NCBI RefSeq assembly: GCF_014641595.1
Contig: NZ_BMIA01000001.1
Location: 2,542,426 to 2,606,425 of the forward strand
Source of the DNA: Dyadobacter endophyticus
Lineage (GTDB): Bacteria > Bacteroidota > Bacteroidia > Cytophagales > Spirosomataceae
Reading direction: 5' to 3'
DNA length: 64,000 nt
Position numbers and translations under genes: made by a program
The notes under the pieces: model-generated
What the model saw: the letters and a program-made list of their open reading frames with translations, nothing else
The model's database searches: none
What the model was told of the DNA's origin: nothing
Part shown: positions 56,322 through 64,000 of the stretch, piece by piece
Numbering within the stretch: the first letter of the stretch is position 1
How the letters are laid out: every line of letters begins with the position of its first letter

Positions 56322-58545
56322 CTTTTCCTTCCACGATAAAGTTGAGCTCGCCCTGCCAGTTAATGAACAGGTCGTCATAGGAAAGCAATCGGGTATTGAC
56401 CCGGTCGTCGGGGATGTATTTGCCGGTGCGTTTTTTAGCCATCCAGCTGTCGCCGGTACTCAGTCCCTTTTCGTCGGCAACGACATTGACGTAGTCGGGC
56501 CTGCTGGCTGCCCAGTAATAGCAGGCGCATTCGCGGTAGTCGTTCTGCCACGGGGCGCAAAGTCCCTGCGTAAGTTCACCGGGTTTAATGATCTGGTCGG
56601 AAAGTGCGGCGCTGTCGCCTTCGAAAACCTGATTGACCGTCAGCATTACCTTGGTATACCGGGCAGGGTCATCGAGTTTTTTGAGGTCCACAACTACTTC
56701 ATGCGTGCTGGTTTCAGCCGTAAAATAGCAAGCAACCTGCTGCCCCTGTTTTTGCAGGACATTCACCATCGAATTGGACCATTCCATAAACGATACGCCG
56801 TTCGGGTTGGCTTCCGTGCGCAGGGCTACGCTGTCCCCATCCGGAAACACGGGCCCGGAAGTAGCGACCATCGTAGGCTTCCCATCGATAGCCACCAGGC
56901 GGTGATGGATTAAATGCTTAAAGGCATCATCGGCATCTATCACGTAATTGTTGTTTTCAATTAATACAATTCCCTGAAATGCCCTCCGCCACAGGTTCCG
57001 GAAATCAAATTCAAGGCCGGGGAAGCAGTTGGATATGGCGGTCCGGGGCAAGACGCTGACGGGATTCCCTTTTCCACGGTAATGCAGCTGGGCGGTAAGG
57101 TTGGCAGGAGCCAGCGGCACATCGTCTGCAATATGTGCGAGGTCGCCCCCGGGCATAAGCGATCTGGCAGCGGCTTTGATCACCATGTTGATCTGCCGGG
57201 AGGTAAACGTAAGCGACCGCCCATCTGCCCCGCGCATCAACGCGGGCATTTTGCGAAGTGCCTTGGCCGAAAGATCGCCGATCTCCTCGGGTTTGCGGAG
57301 CAGGTCCGCAAACCAGGGCGAGGCTCCGGTGCTCAGGCCTGCAAAAACGCGTTCGTGCAATACCTGCAACGCCATATTGTCGACCAGCGAAGTGGCCATA
57401 ATAGGCTCGTAGAGGCGTCCGAAGTCGTTGGTATTCTGCCTTACCATCGTGCTCGCCACGTTCAGTTTGCCTTCGTAGGCGTTTCCGTTCATAATGGCGG
57501 TGTTCATCAACCGGATCGTTTCGAATGCGCGGCGTATGATCTCCTCCGCTTCCTCAATCGTTACTTCTTCCTTAATGTCCGTACCCAGCAGAATTTGTTC
57601 CAGCTCGTCGGACACGACGCGTATCGGCAGCGTGTCGGGCGCGTAAGCGGGCGGGCCCGCGCTGATGTGTGCATTGGCCGACAATACCGTGCCCACCGGC
57701 CCGGAGAGCTTCACCGTCACGAACCCGTCGCATTCATCGTCCAGGTAGCCCCAGCTTACCTGGTTGCCGTTTTTATCCGCATACCCGGCAAATATCTGCG
57801 CCGGATTGGTATAAAGCGGGTTAGGCGTACTCGTTTCGGAATAGCCATGCCATTTTCCTTTTTTAATATCATATAAAATAGGGTCCTCGCGCCGGCCGGC
57901 AAATACCGGGTCGATCTCTTCCTTTCCGTTATTGAACCTGGTCAGGCTGGAACCGTATACCTTCCCGGCAGCGGGTGTAAACCGGAACCGAATTTCAGGA
58001 AAATCAGGTGTTGGTTTGATGAATTGCACATACCCGAGCGGCAGCGTTTTGCCGTCGATGAAATTAGGGCATTCTCCAAGCAGCGGTTTCAGCTCGTGGG
58101 ACCGGATGTCATCCATGTCGGCATACATCTTGTCGTTTTCGTCGTTCGTCCTTCTGAATATCTTGATATTGCCCACACGAACGTCCCAGCTAATGTCTCC
58201 CAGTTCGTGGCCCGCCTTTTGAAGCAAGTCGACCGTGAGCGGCACCAGCGCATCCGGTGCCTGGTCGGTAATGGCAAACACTTCAAGGAACGGGGCGACC
58301 GGGTGCGCTTTTCCGGTTTTGTCGTCCAGGCTTTCGGCATCTTTGAACTGTACTTTTTTCGGTTGGTAGGCCGTTATTTCGCCGGTCGACGGATGCACAT
58401 TAAACGTTTGCTCCGGTACGATTTTCCGGAAATCCAGGGGCTTTTCTTTGGATAGTTCGAGACCATAAGCGGCCATTGGCTCGTCCGATTCACCCAAACG
58501 CCCTATCGCGATGGGCGGAAGTATTCTTAATGCTAGAATTTTCAT
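56305..58545 (-). CDS. LodA/GoxA-like protein, candidate CTQ-dependent amino-acid oxidase
   Basis: A 746-residue protein without signal peptide; start set at the ATG at 58545 (a TTG at 58554 adds three residues). The opening MKILALRILPPIAIGRLGES is the typical start of LodA-like proteins. The C-terminal segment around 663-680 reads LCAPWQNDYRECACYYWAAS. Its D669-x3-C673 spacing fits the Asp512/Cys516 pair of LodA, where the Cys forms the cofactor, and Trp730 (LFINWQGELNF) is a candidate partner Trp. Cys675 and Cys663 sit close by, giving an unusually Cys-rich site. LodA oxidises L-lysine at the epsilon amine and GoxA oxidises glycine, each giving H2O2. It follows the ferritin-like gene by 38 bp. 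Substrate unknown; crosslink residues are inferred. Confidence 0.82.
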   Translation of the reverse strand: MKILALRILPPIAIGRLGESDEPMAAYGLELSKEKPLDFRKIVPEQTFNVHPSTGEITAYQPKKVQFKDAESLDDKTGKAHPVAPFLEVFAITDQAPDALVPLTVDLLQKAGHELGDISWDVRVGNIKIFRRTNDENDKMYADMDDIRSHELKPLLGECPNFIDGKTLPLGYVQFIKPTPDFPEIRFRFTPAAGKVYGSSLTRFNNGKEEIDPVFAGRREDPILYDIKKGKWHGYSETSTPNPLYTNPAQIFAGYADKNGNQVSWGYLDDECDGFVTVKLSGPVGTVLSANAHISAGPPAYAPDTLPIRVVSDELEQILLGTDIKEEVTIEEAEEIIRRAFETIRLMNTAIMNGNAYEGKLNVASTMVRQNTNDFGRLYEPIMATSLVDNMALQVLHERVFAGLSTGASPWFADLLRKPEEIGDLSAKALRKMPALMRGADGRSLTFTSRQINMVIKAAARSLMPGGDLAHIADDVPLAPANLTAQLHYRGKGNPVSVLPRTAISNCFPGLEFDFRNLWRRAFQGIVLIENNNYVIDADDAFKHLIHHRLVAIDGKPTMVATSGPVFPDGDSVALRTEANPNGVSFMEWSNSMVNVLQKQGQQVACYFTAETSTHEVVVDLKKLDDPARYTKVMLTVNQVFEGDSAALSDQIIKPGELTQGLCAPWQNDYRECACYYWAASRPDYVNVVADEKGLSTGDSWMAKKRTGKYIPDDRVNTRLLSYDDLFINWQGELNFIVEGKDALNS

Positions 58546-58583
58546 ATCCGGCAATGGTTTTTGGCTTTGATGTGTTGAGAAAC

Positions 58584-60062
58584 TCAGGCCAGCTCGGCCT
58601 GCATAAGTTGGGAAATGGCTTCAAGCAGCTTGCGGTCAATCTCCTGCAATGCATTGAGGTACTGGCTATGCGGCTGCGTTTTCAATGCCTTCAGGCTGGC
58701 GATGAGCTTGGCCGACGCTTCGAGCAAATCGCGGTGCAGGCGCCAGCGGTTGTGCTCGCCGAATGGCAGATCGAAACTGTACGGCGATGTAAACGGCGGA
58801 CCGGCCATCAGCTTGCTTCCTTTCGCCAGCGGCGTTTGCACGAGAATGGTAGCCAGGCTCCTGAGGTTGTACATCTCGCCAAAAGTAGAGTTGATGATCA
58901 GGCCGCGTGGCGTAAACGAGCCGACGTTGTTGTTGCCATTGTCCAGCAGAAAACTGTGATTGAGGAAGTTAAGCAGTAAGCGATAACGTGTATCAAAGAG
59001 TTCGGCCCACAAAATGCCTTCCTCGCTGGTAATCTCGTTCTGCTCCATTTCATCTGCCGGCTCGTTCGATGCCGTGCCCGCATGGTCAGGGTCGCCCGCA
59101 TACGGATTGGTGGCGACATTGTATGAAGGATCAAAATCCCCTCCCGACTCTTTCAATATAGACTTAAACTCCTCATATATAAACAAGAAGCGCTCGAAAT
59201 GCGATGGCGTGTCCGAGGCCAGCTCATCGCCTTCGCCCTGCTCGGCGATCTGTTCGAGGGCATTGTAGGCATCATCGCGGGACAGCAGCGGCGCTACCAG
59301 CACGTCGGGACTTTTGGTGAATTTGCCGCCATTGGCGCTTCCTCTGTCTCCCCCGGTATAACCCCGGCCCCATTCGTCAAATTTGGCCTGATAGGGATAG
59401 GTTCCCGGCTGAAACGCGTCGTCGGAGATCACATCCGGGTCCTGGATCAGTTGCAGCAGCACTTTGAAAAGCGCGCCCACAGTATGCGGGTCCGAAGCTT
59501 GCGCATGCACGCTTTTATTAATTTCCTTGGCGGTCGGGTTGTCACTGCTGAGCCACTCCGCTGGCGCTTCGGCATATACGTACTTTGCCAGCGACCCGAG
59601 GGTAAATTTCTCCAATGTGAAAGGGAACGGATAAAACGGCACGTCCCAGGGATAGCTTTCACGGCCGAAATTGAGCGGGGCGCCGATGATTTTCAACACA
59701 TTTTGAACGGAGATAAAATGCCCCATTTCCTCCTTGGCGATCCCGAGAATGATGTTTTTCCAGTTATGAACCCGTTCCTTGTACTTCTCCTGAATTTGGG
59801 GCCCGCCAATGCTGTAAGCCGCATACAGGTATTGCAGCATCAGTCCGTGTTCTATTTCCGCATCGACATGCAGGAGCATGGTGATGTAGTCTTTTCCGGT
59901 AAACTGCATGGGAACAACAAACGGCATTTCAGCATCCGCCCCGGCATCCGTTGCCGACACATCGGCCAGACCTTTCAGGCGAACTTCTTTGTGTTTCTGA
60001 TTGGCCCTGGCCCATTCCAGAACCGGATCAATAAAAGATTTTCTTAACTGTTTTTCGTCCAT
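58584..60062 (-). CDS. VioB-type ferritin-like domain protein
   Basis: A 492-residue protein from the ATG at 60062 (MDEKQLRKSF); upstream in-frame codons add 22 unlikely residues. Residues about 60-270 match the iminophenyl-pyruvate dimer synthase ferritin-like domain of VioB/RebD: HVDAEIEHGLMLQYLYAAYS with candidate ligands Glu69, Glu71 and His72, then GIAKEEMGHFISVQN with Glu111, Glu112 and His115, then APLNFGRESYPWDVPFYPF. In violacein and rebeccamycin synthesis such enzymes couple imines made by an amino-acid oxidase. Here it is the first gene of an operon with a putative amino-acid oxidase. The residues after 270 are helical and not recognised. Confidence 0.85.
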   Translation of the reverse strand: MDEKQLRKSFIDPVLEWARANQKHKEVRLKGLADVSATDAGADAEMPFVVPMQFTGKDYITMLLHVDAEIEHGLMLQYLYAAYSIGGPQIQEKYKERVHNWKNIILGIAKEEMGHFISVQNVLKIIGAPLNFGRESYPWDVPFYPFPFTLEKFTLGSLAKYVYAEAPAEWLSSDNPTAKEINKSVHAQASDPHTVGALFKVLLQLIQDPDVISDDAFQPGTYPYQAKFDEWGRGYTGGDRGSANGGKFTKSPDVLVAPLLSRDDAYNALEQIAEQGEGDELASDTPSHFERFLFIYEEFKSILKESGGDFDPSYNVATNPYAGDPDHAGTASNEPADEMEQNEITSEEGILWAELFDTRYRLLLNFLNHSFLLDNGNNNVGSFTPRGLIINSTFGEMYNLRSLATILVQTPLAKGSKLMAGPPFTSPYSFDLPFGEHNRWRLHRDLLEASAKLIASLKALKTQPHSQYLNALQEIDRKLLEAISQLMQAELA

Positions 60063-60291
60063 GATGATAATTTTTGTGTAACAGGTAGGCAATACATTTC
60101 CTAAGCCAAATGCAGGTGCACTGGTCACTGAAAAAGCAATATGAAGGAATTTAGTGGGGCGCTTAAAAAAAGCTACTTCGAAGTAATTCTATAAGCAAAA
60201 AGCAAATAGTTTCGTAACCTACCCGTCGCGAAACTATTATTTTTTTAAGAAAATAAATAAGTAATGCCTGCCTTGCCGGGCGAAAGCGTCA
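60063..60291. other. Intergenic region upstream of the quinoprotein operon
   Basis: It contains a terminator-like hairpin nearer the kinase gene and a 12-bp palindrome TACTTCGAAGTA (60174-60185). The best promoter candidate for the operon, read leftward, is TGCATTTG with a TTG 22 bp upstream, one mismatch and slightly long spacing. No sigma-54 site of the GG-N10-GC form was found; GG-N9-GC occurs near the ATG but has the wrong spacing. Confidence 0.5.
60205..60238 (-). terminator. Probable terminator after the kinase gene
   Basis: Perfect 10-bp arms AATAGTTTCG (60205-60214) and CGAAACTATT (60229-60238) with a 14-nt loop, followed leftward by TTGCTTTTTGCTT and rightward by ATTTTTTT. It would end kinase transcription before the quinoprotein operon. 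Confidence 0.55.
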
Positions 60292-62565
60292 TCAAATCGT
60301 AGTGTATTCGATCTTCGGCGAATGGCCACTGGTCCAGTTTACATTGGGCAAATCAAATGCCAATGTGACGGTAGTTCCTTCACTTCCGTCGATATGAAGT
60401 ATCCCGCTCACCTCCGTGGCTAATCCATGCATAAGGCTCATTCCCAAAGATTGCACCTGGCTTGCATCGAAATCGGGCGGCAGCCCCATGCCGTTATCTT
60501 TGATCATCAGGGTTACCTGAGTTCCTACCTTATATTTAAAGCTAACCGCTATTTTGCCCGGCCGGCTTTCAGGAAAAGCATACTTAATGGAATTGGTTAT
60601 TGCTTCGTTGAGCAGCAACCCTATCGGTATGGCGTGTGAAACATCGAGGCTGATCTCATCTACGTCCGTTAAAAATGCAATATGATGCATCGAACCAAAA
60701 CTGTCGCGCAAATACATGACCAGTTCTTTCATATACGCCTGCATGTTAACAGTCGTAATATTCTCGGTCAGATATAGTTTTTGATGGATTAAAGACATTG
60801 CTTCAATCCGGTGCTTACTATCCATCACCGCATCAAATTCGCCGTTGTTCAGGTAAGAAGCCTGCGAATCGATCAGGCTGACAATCATCTGAAGGTTGTT
60901 TTTCACACGATGGTGAACTTCGCGTATCAACCACTCCTTTTCCTGCACCAGTTGCTCCAAATAGGCGTTTTTCTGAGCAATGCTGTTGCTATATTTCTTA
61001 ACGATTTTCCACCTGCTGAAAAGCGAGAACAATAAAAGGAATGAAATCAAAAAGGCGACGATCGTCACATTTCTCGTCGTGTTACTTCTGCTAAGTAACT
61101 CAACCTGCGTTGCGATATCTTTTTCAAGCAGTTTAATATTCTCCGATTTCAGTTTAATTTCCGCATCCTTTTTTTCGAGATCATACCGGGCAGCAAGCAC
61201 TTTTAACTCATCCTCCGACCGGAGAAGGTTCAGGGAGTCGCTATACGCTTTATAATTGAGGTGATTAAAGAATGCACTTTTAAATTTCCCTGAAACTGAA
61301 TCGCTACGGTAGCTTACATAATAATAATCCTGTAAGATGGACAGGTCAGTAGTTTTTTCCTTTAACAGGGAATATTTATCCAGATATACTCTGGCCATTT
61401 TTATATTTCCGACCAGCAGGTAATACTCTACCGCGTCACGATAGAGGTTTGCATTGAACGAAATTTTCCCCTCCGGTTCGTAGGCGAGGCATTTATTTAA
61501 ATAATAATAAGCTTTGGGAGCATTACGGGATTTTAGAAAAAAAAGGCGTAGATCTTCTTCGATCTCGTATTTAACAAACAAAGTCATGTTTTTCGAATGC
61601 TTTTGCAGCAATCTTTCCAGGTAGGATATCTGGGCATTCATTTTATCGCCCATTTTGATACTGGTATCAATGATATTCCCCAATATTTCGACCGTGCCAT
61701 CGTCCCATGCATTTTTGATAGCAAATGACAATCCCTTTTGCAGAAATTCCAACGCAGTCTCGAAACGTCCCAGTTTGGCATAAGTAACACCGAGCCGATT
61801 GTACGTTGTTGCTGCCACAATGGAAGTGTCCTGCCTTTCTTCCAGCACCTTCACGGCCATATGCCCGTAAGTAAGCCCGTTATTTAAATCGCCAGAGACA
61901 GTATAGATGTGGCCGATCAGGTTATATACCGACTGTAATGCCTCATATTTCGACTCCTTATAGAGCGTAATTGCTTTCCTGAGGCAGGAAATTGCTTCTG
62001 CCGGTTTGCCCTTCAACTGATAAAGGTCCCCGAGTTCCAGGTAGGCATTCGCTTCGTGAATTTTATCGCCGGCAGCTGCAAACCGGTTTACCGCCAGTTT
62101 TACAATATCGATCCGCTGGTCCATTCCCGGGCCATCCCAGTGATAATAATGGCGCAGCTCCATCAGCGCCGCGCCTTCGCGATCGGGATTATTGGTTTTC
62201 CTGAATAGCTTAATAGCCTCATTTACTTTTTGAATAGCCGCCGTTTTATTGCCGGATTCTTTTTCTATCTGAGAATCTAAAAGGAAAATATCACCGCTCA
62301 CCAAATCGGAATGCAATTTGTAATTCAATTTGGCAACTGCATGGCAATAATAGCGGGCAAGTTGCAGGTCCTCTTTGGTTTCACCAGGTTTCAGCAAATA
62401 AAAATAACCTAATTCGACCAGCCACTTTGCTTCCTCAACGGGTGTTTTCGCCTCTGCCAATTTCGTTTTCAGCTCCCGCAAGCGCGCAACCTGATCGTAC
62501 CCCTCGGCGCATGCGCTTTGGGCCACAATAGTTAATGCGATTGCCAGCGCATAAATGTATTTCAT
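60292..62565 (-). CDS. TPR-repeat sensor histidine kinase, HisKA_2 type
   Basis: A 757-residue membrane kinase. Signal peptide (MKYIYALAIALTIVAQSACA), about 9-10 periplasmic TPR-like repeats to roughly residue 440 (ANAYLELGDLYQLKGKPAEA, YNRLGVTYAKLGRFETALEF), a coiled coil (about 445-500), one membrane helix (about 505-525, NVTIVAFLISFLLLFSLFSR), then HisKA_2 with His551/His552 in EVHHRVKNNLQMIVSLID and an HATPase (LLLNEAITNSIKYAFPE, IKDNGMGLPPDF). No receiver domain is attached and no response regulator with a receiver is next to it. It is 29 bp after the sigma-54 activator gene, so the two share an operon. Confidence 0.93.
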   Translation of the reverse strand: MKYIYALAIALTIVAQSACAEGYDQVARLRELKTKLAEAKTPVEEAKWLVELGYFYLLKPGETKEDLQLARYYCHAVAKLNYKLHSDLVSGDIFLLDSQIEKESGNKTAAIQKVNEAIKLFRKTNNPDREGAALMELRHYYHWDGPGMDQRIDIVKLAVNRFAAAGDKIHEANAYLELGDLYQLKGKPAEAISCLRKAITLYKESKYEALQSVYNLIGHIYTVSGDLNNGLTYGHMAVKVLEERQDTSIVAATTYNRLGVTYAKLGRFETALEFLQKGLSFAIKNAWDDGTVEILGNIIDTSIKMGDKMNAQISYLERLLQKHSKNMTLFVKYEIEEDLRLFFLKSRNAPKAYYYLNKCLAYEPEGKISFNANLYRDAVEYYLLVGNIKMARVYLDKYSLLKEKTTDLSILQDYYYVSYRSDSVSGKFKSAFFNHLNYKAYSDSLNLLRSEDELKVLAARYDLEKKDAEIKLKSENIKLLEKDIATQVELLSRSNTTRNVTIVAFLISFLLLFSLFSRWKIVKKYSNSIAQKNAYLEQLVQEKEWLIREVHHRVKNNLQMIVSLIDSQASYLNNGEFDAVMDSKHRIEAMSLIHQKLYLTENITTVNMQAYMKELVMYLRDSFGSMHHIAFLTDVDEISLDVSHAIPIGLLLNEAITNSIKYAFPESRPGKIAVSFKYKVGTQVTLMIKDNGMGLPPDFDASQVQSLGMSLMHGLATEVSGILHIDGSEGTTVTLAFDLPNVNWTSGHSPKIEYTTI

Positions 62566-62594
62566 GAAAAGTTTTATTTAATCGTTGTCAAACT

Positions 62595-64000
62595 TTAGGT
62601 GACTCCGATGTGCCTTTTGATCCCTAGTTTCTTCATTTTCGAACCCAATGTAGTGGCGGGAATTGCCAGCACTTTTGCCGCCCCGTTTTCTCCGCTTATT
62701 CTTCCTTCACAGGCTTTCAGTACCGCTATGATATGGTCCCGTTCATTTTCGAAAATGTTTTTAAATGTCGGCTCCGGCGTACTGGGTTCATTCGTGGGCG
62801 TACTGTTGGCCGGTAAAGATATTTGGTCGATGATATTACTCCTGGCCAACAAAACGCTTCTTTCGATCACATTTTCCAATTCGCGGATGTTACCGGGCCA
62901 GTCGTAATCTGTTAAGGCTTTTAGTACTTTTTCGGATACACCGTCGACGGCCTTCCCGATTTTACGGCTGAAATAGCCGATGAAGTGGTTTACGAGCAGC
63001 TCTATATCGTCGCGTCGCTCACGTAGCGACGGCATGACGATGGGAAAAACGTTCAGCCGGTAATAGAGATCGAGCCTGAATTTCCCTTCGGCGATGGCCC
63101 TTTCGAGGTTACGGTTGGTTGCAGCGATCACCCTGATATCGATTTTGATCGTTTCCGTCCCACCCAGCCTTTCGATTTCGCGCTGTTGCAGGACGCGCAG
63201 CAACTTCATCTGGATTTCGGCAGGCATGTCGCCAATTTCGTCCAGGAATATCGTGCCGCCATTCGCTTGCTCAAACCGCCCGATGCGCTTTGCTGTTGCA
63301 CCTGTAAAAGCTCCTTTTTCATGGCCAAACAGCTCGGATTCGATCAGGCTGATCGGCAGGGCTGCGCAGTTTACCTTTACAAACGGCTTATTTTTCCTCG
63401 ACGACAGCGAATGAATATTATCAGCGACCCGCTCCTTTCCCGTGCCGCTTTCGCCCGTTACCAGAACCGAGGTGTCGGTCCCTGCCACCTGGTTGATCAG
63501 ATTGAATACGTTCAGCAGCAAGTGGCTCTGGCCGATCATGCCTTTGAACGAATTCTCTGCATCCCGGTTCCCCGCGACAATCCCTACGGATTTGCCCAAT
63601 CGTACCTGAGGAAAAGCCGCCGACGTCCTGCCGGTCATTTCCTTGACGATGTGTTCGAGCGGTGCCTGGATCCGGTCGCAAAGTTCTAGGTCATTCCCAC
63701 TGAACGCGCCCGGTCGCCGGCTGTACAGGGAAATGAAGAAAAACTGACCGTCCATCGAGATGTCCGGATATGGTATGGTCAGGTTAGATCGCATTCCGAA
63801 TTTTGCGGCTACCAGTTTTCTGATGGAGTTGCCCGATGCCATTTCCCTAAATCGCTCATCGTTATAAAATTGCGTGCGCGGGTCCACAGGAGTTGCTTTC
63901 AATAATGCATCCATCTCATCTTTCCGTATGTTCCACACGGTCTGAATACCCTCCGAATCCATTACCTGATATTCGTCGAAACCGGTCCGCAGAAAATGGA
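62595..64000 (-). CDS. Sigma-54-dependent transcriptional activator, N-terminus beyond window
   Basis: The frame is open through the window edge (residues before the Met at 63962 read [12 protein letters not shown]), so the gene is cut at its 5' end and that Met is probably internal. Visible parts: a GAF-like domain, the AAA+ core with Walker A ([12 protein letters not shown]), the sigma-54 contact loop GAFTGA, Walker B ([13 protein letters not shown]) and arginine finger region ([13 protein letters not shown]), then a Fis-type HTH ([20 protein letters not shown]). No receiver domain is seen in the visible part, so small-molecule sensing through GAF is likely. It is probably co-transcribed with the kinase gene. 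Confidence 0.92.
   Translation of the reverse strand, partial: HFLRTGFDEYQVMDSEGIQTVWNIRKDEMDALLKATPVDPRTQFYNDERFREMASGNSIRKLVAAKFGMRSNLTIPYPDISMDGQFFFISLYSRRPGAFSGNDLELCDRIQAPLEHIVKEMTGRTSAAFPQVRLGKSVGIVAGNRDAENSFKGMIGQSHLLLNVFNLINQVAGTDTSVLVTGESGTGKERVADNIHSLSSRKNKPFVKVNCAALPISLIESELFGHEKGAFTGATAKRIGRFEQANGGTIFLDEIGDMPAEIQMKLLRVLQQREIERLGGTETIKIDIRVIAATNRNLERAIAEGKFRLDLYYRLNVFPIVMPSLRERRDDIELLVNHFIGYFSRKIGKAVDGVSEKVLKALTDYDWPGNIRELENVIERSVLLARSNIIDQISLPANSTPTNEPSTPEPTFKNIFENERDHIIAVLKACEGRISGENGAAKVLAIPATTLGSKMKKLGIKRHIGVT

Noticed and set aside
60063..60120. Sigma-54 promoter for the quinoprotein operon
   Set aside because: Only a GG-N9-GC string is present; the required spacing is GG-N10-GC and the rest of the consensus is absent.

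Overview
The window looks like the chromosome of a Bacteroidota bacterium. It has four SusC/SusD pairs, one-piece hybrid two-component regulators, FecR-type anti-sigma control, a type IX secretion sorting tail and at least one clear Bacteroidota promoter (TTG-N19-TAnnTTTG). The fairly high G+C and gene style suggest Cytophagales, perhaps a Dyadobacter relative; this is inference and no rRNA is present to test it. No tRNA, rRNA, CRISPR array, prophage or insertion sequence was seen.

Positions 1-50526 hold four polysaccharide utilisation loci (PULs) in a row, each with a different kind of regulator. PUL1 (1-16378) is a glucuronoxylan-type locus. SusC, SusD, GH43, a Gfo/Idh/MocA oxidoreductase and a cut-off esterase run leftward. 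A hybrid two-component regulator, an SGNH acetylesterase and a GH67 alpha-glucuronidase run rightward. PUL2 (17035-28700) is SusC, SusD, GH39, then a rhamnonate-dehydratase-like enolase-superfamily enzyme, an SDR, an FAH-fold AraD1/GguC protein and an ExuT-like MFS carrier, preceded by an XRE-cupin regulator. This looks like release of a sugar followed by non-phosphorylative sugar-acid breakdown. PUL3 (28937-38017) is SusC, SusD, an unassigned alpha/alpha-barrel enzyme, a GntR regulator and a sodium:solute symporter. PUL4 (38370-50526) is an ECF sigma factor, a FecR anti-sigma factor, a SusC with an STN signalling domain, SusD and two clan GH-D-like enzymes, ending in a good intrinsic terminator.

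Positions 50696-53459 hold a small secreted protein and a secreted DUF285/BspA-type repeat protein with a type IX sorting tail.

Positions 53475-60062 are the most unusual part: a four-gene leftward operon encoding a VioB-type ferritin-like protein, a LodA/GoxA-like protein (candidate cysteine-tryptophylquinone oxidase), a QhpD/PeaB-like radical SAM-SPASM protein and a LodB/QhpG-like flavoprotein. It mixes maturation parts of two separate quinoprotein systems and adds an enzyme type otherwise known from bisindole biosynthesis. Upstream (60292-64000) lie a TPR-containing HisKA_2 histidine kinase and a sigma-54 activator cut by the window edge.

All family calls were made by reading sequence; no searches were run.
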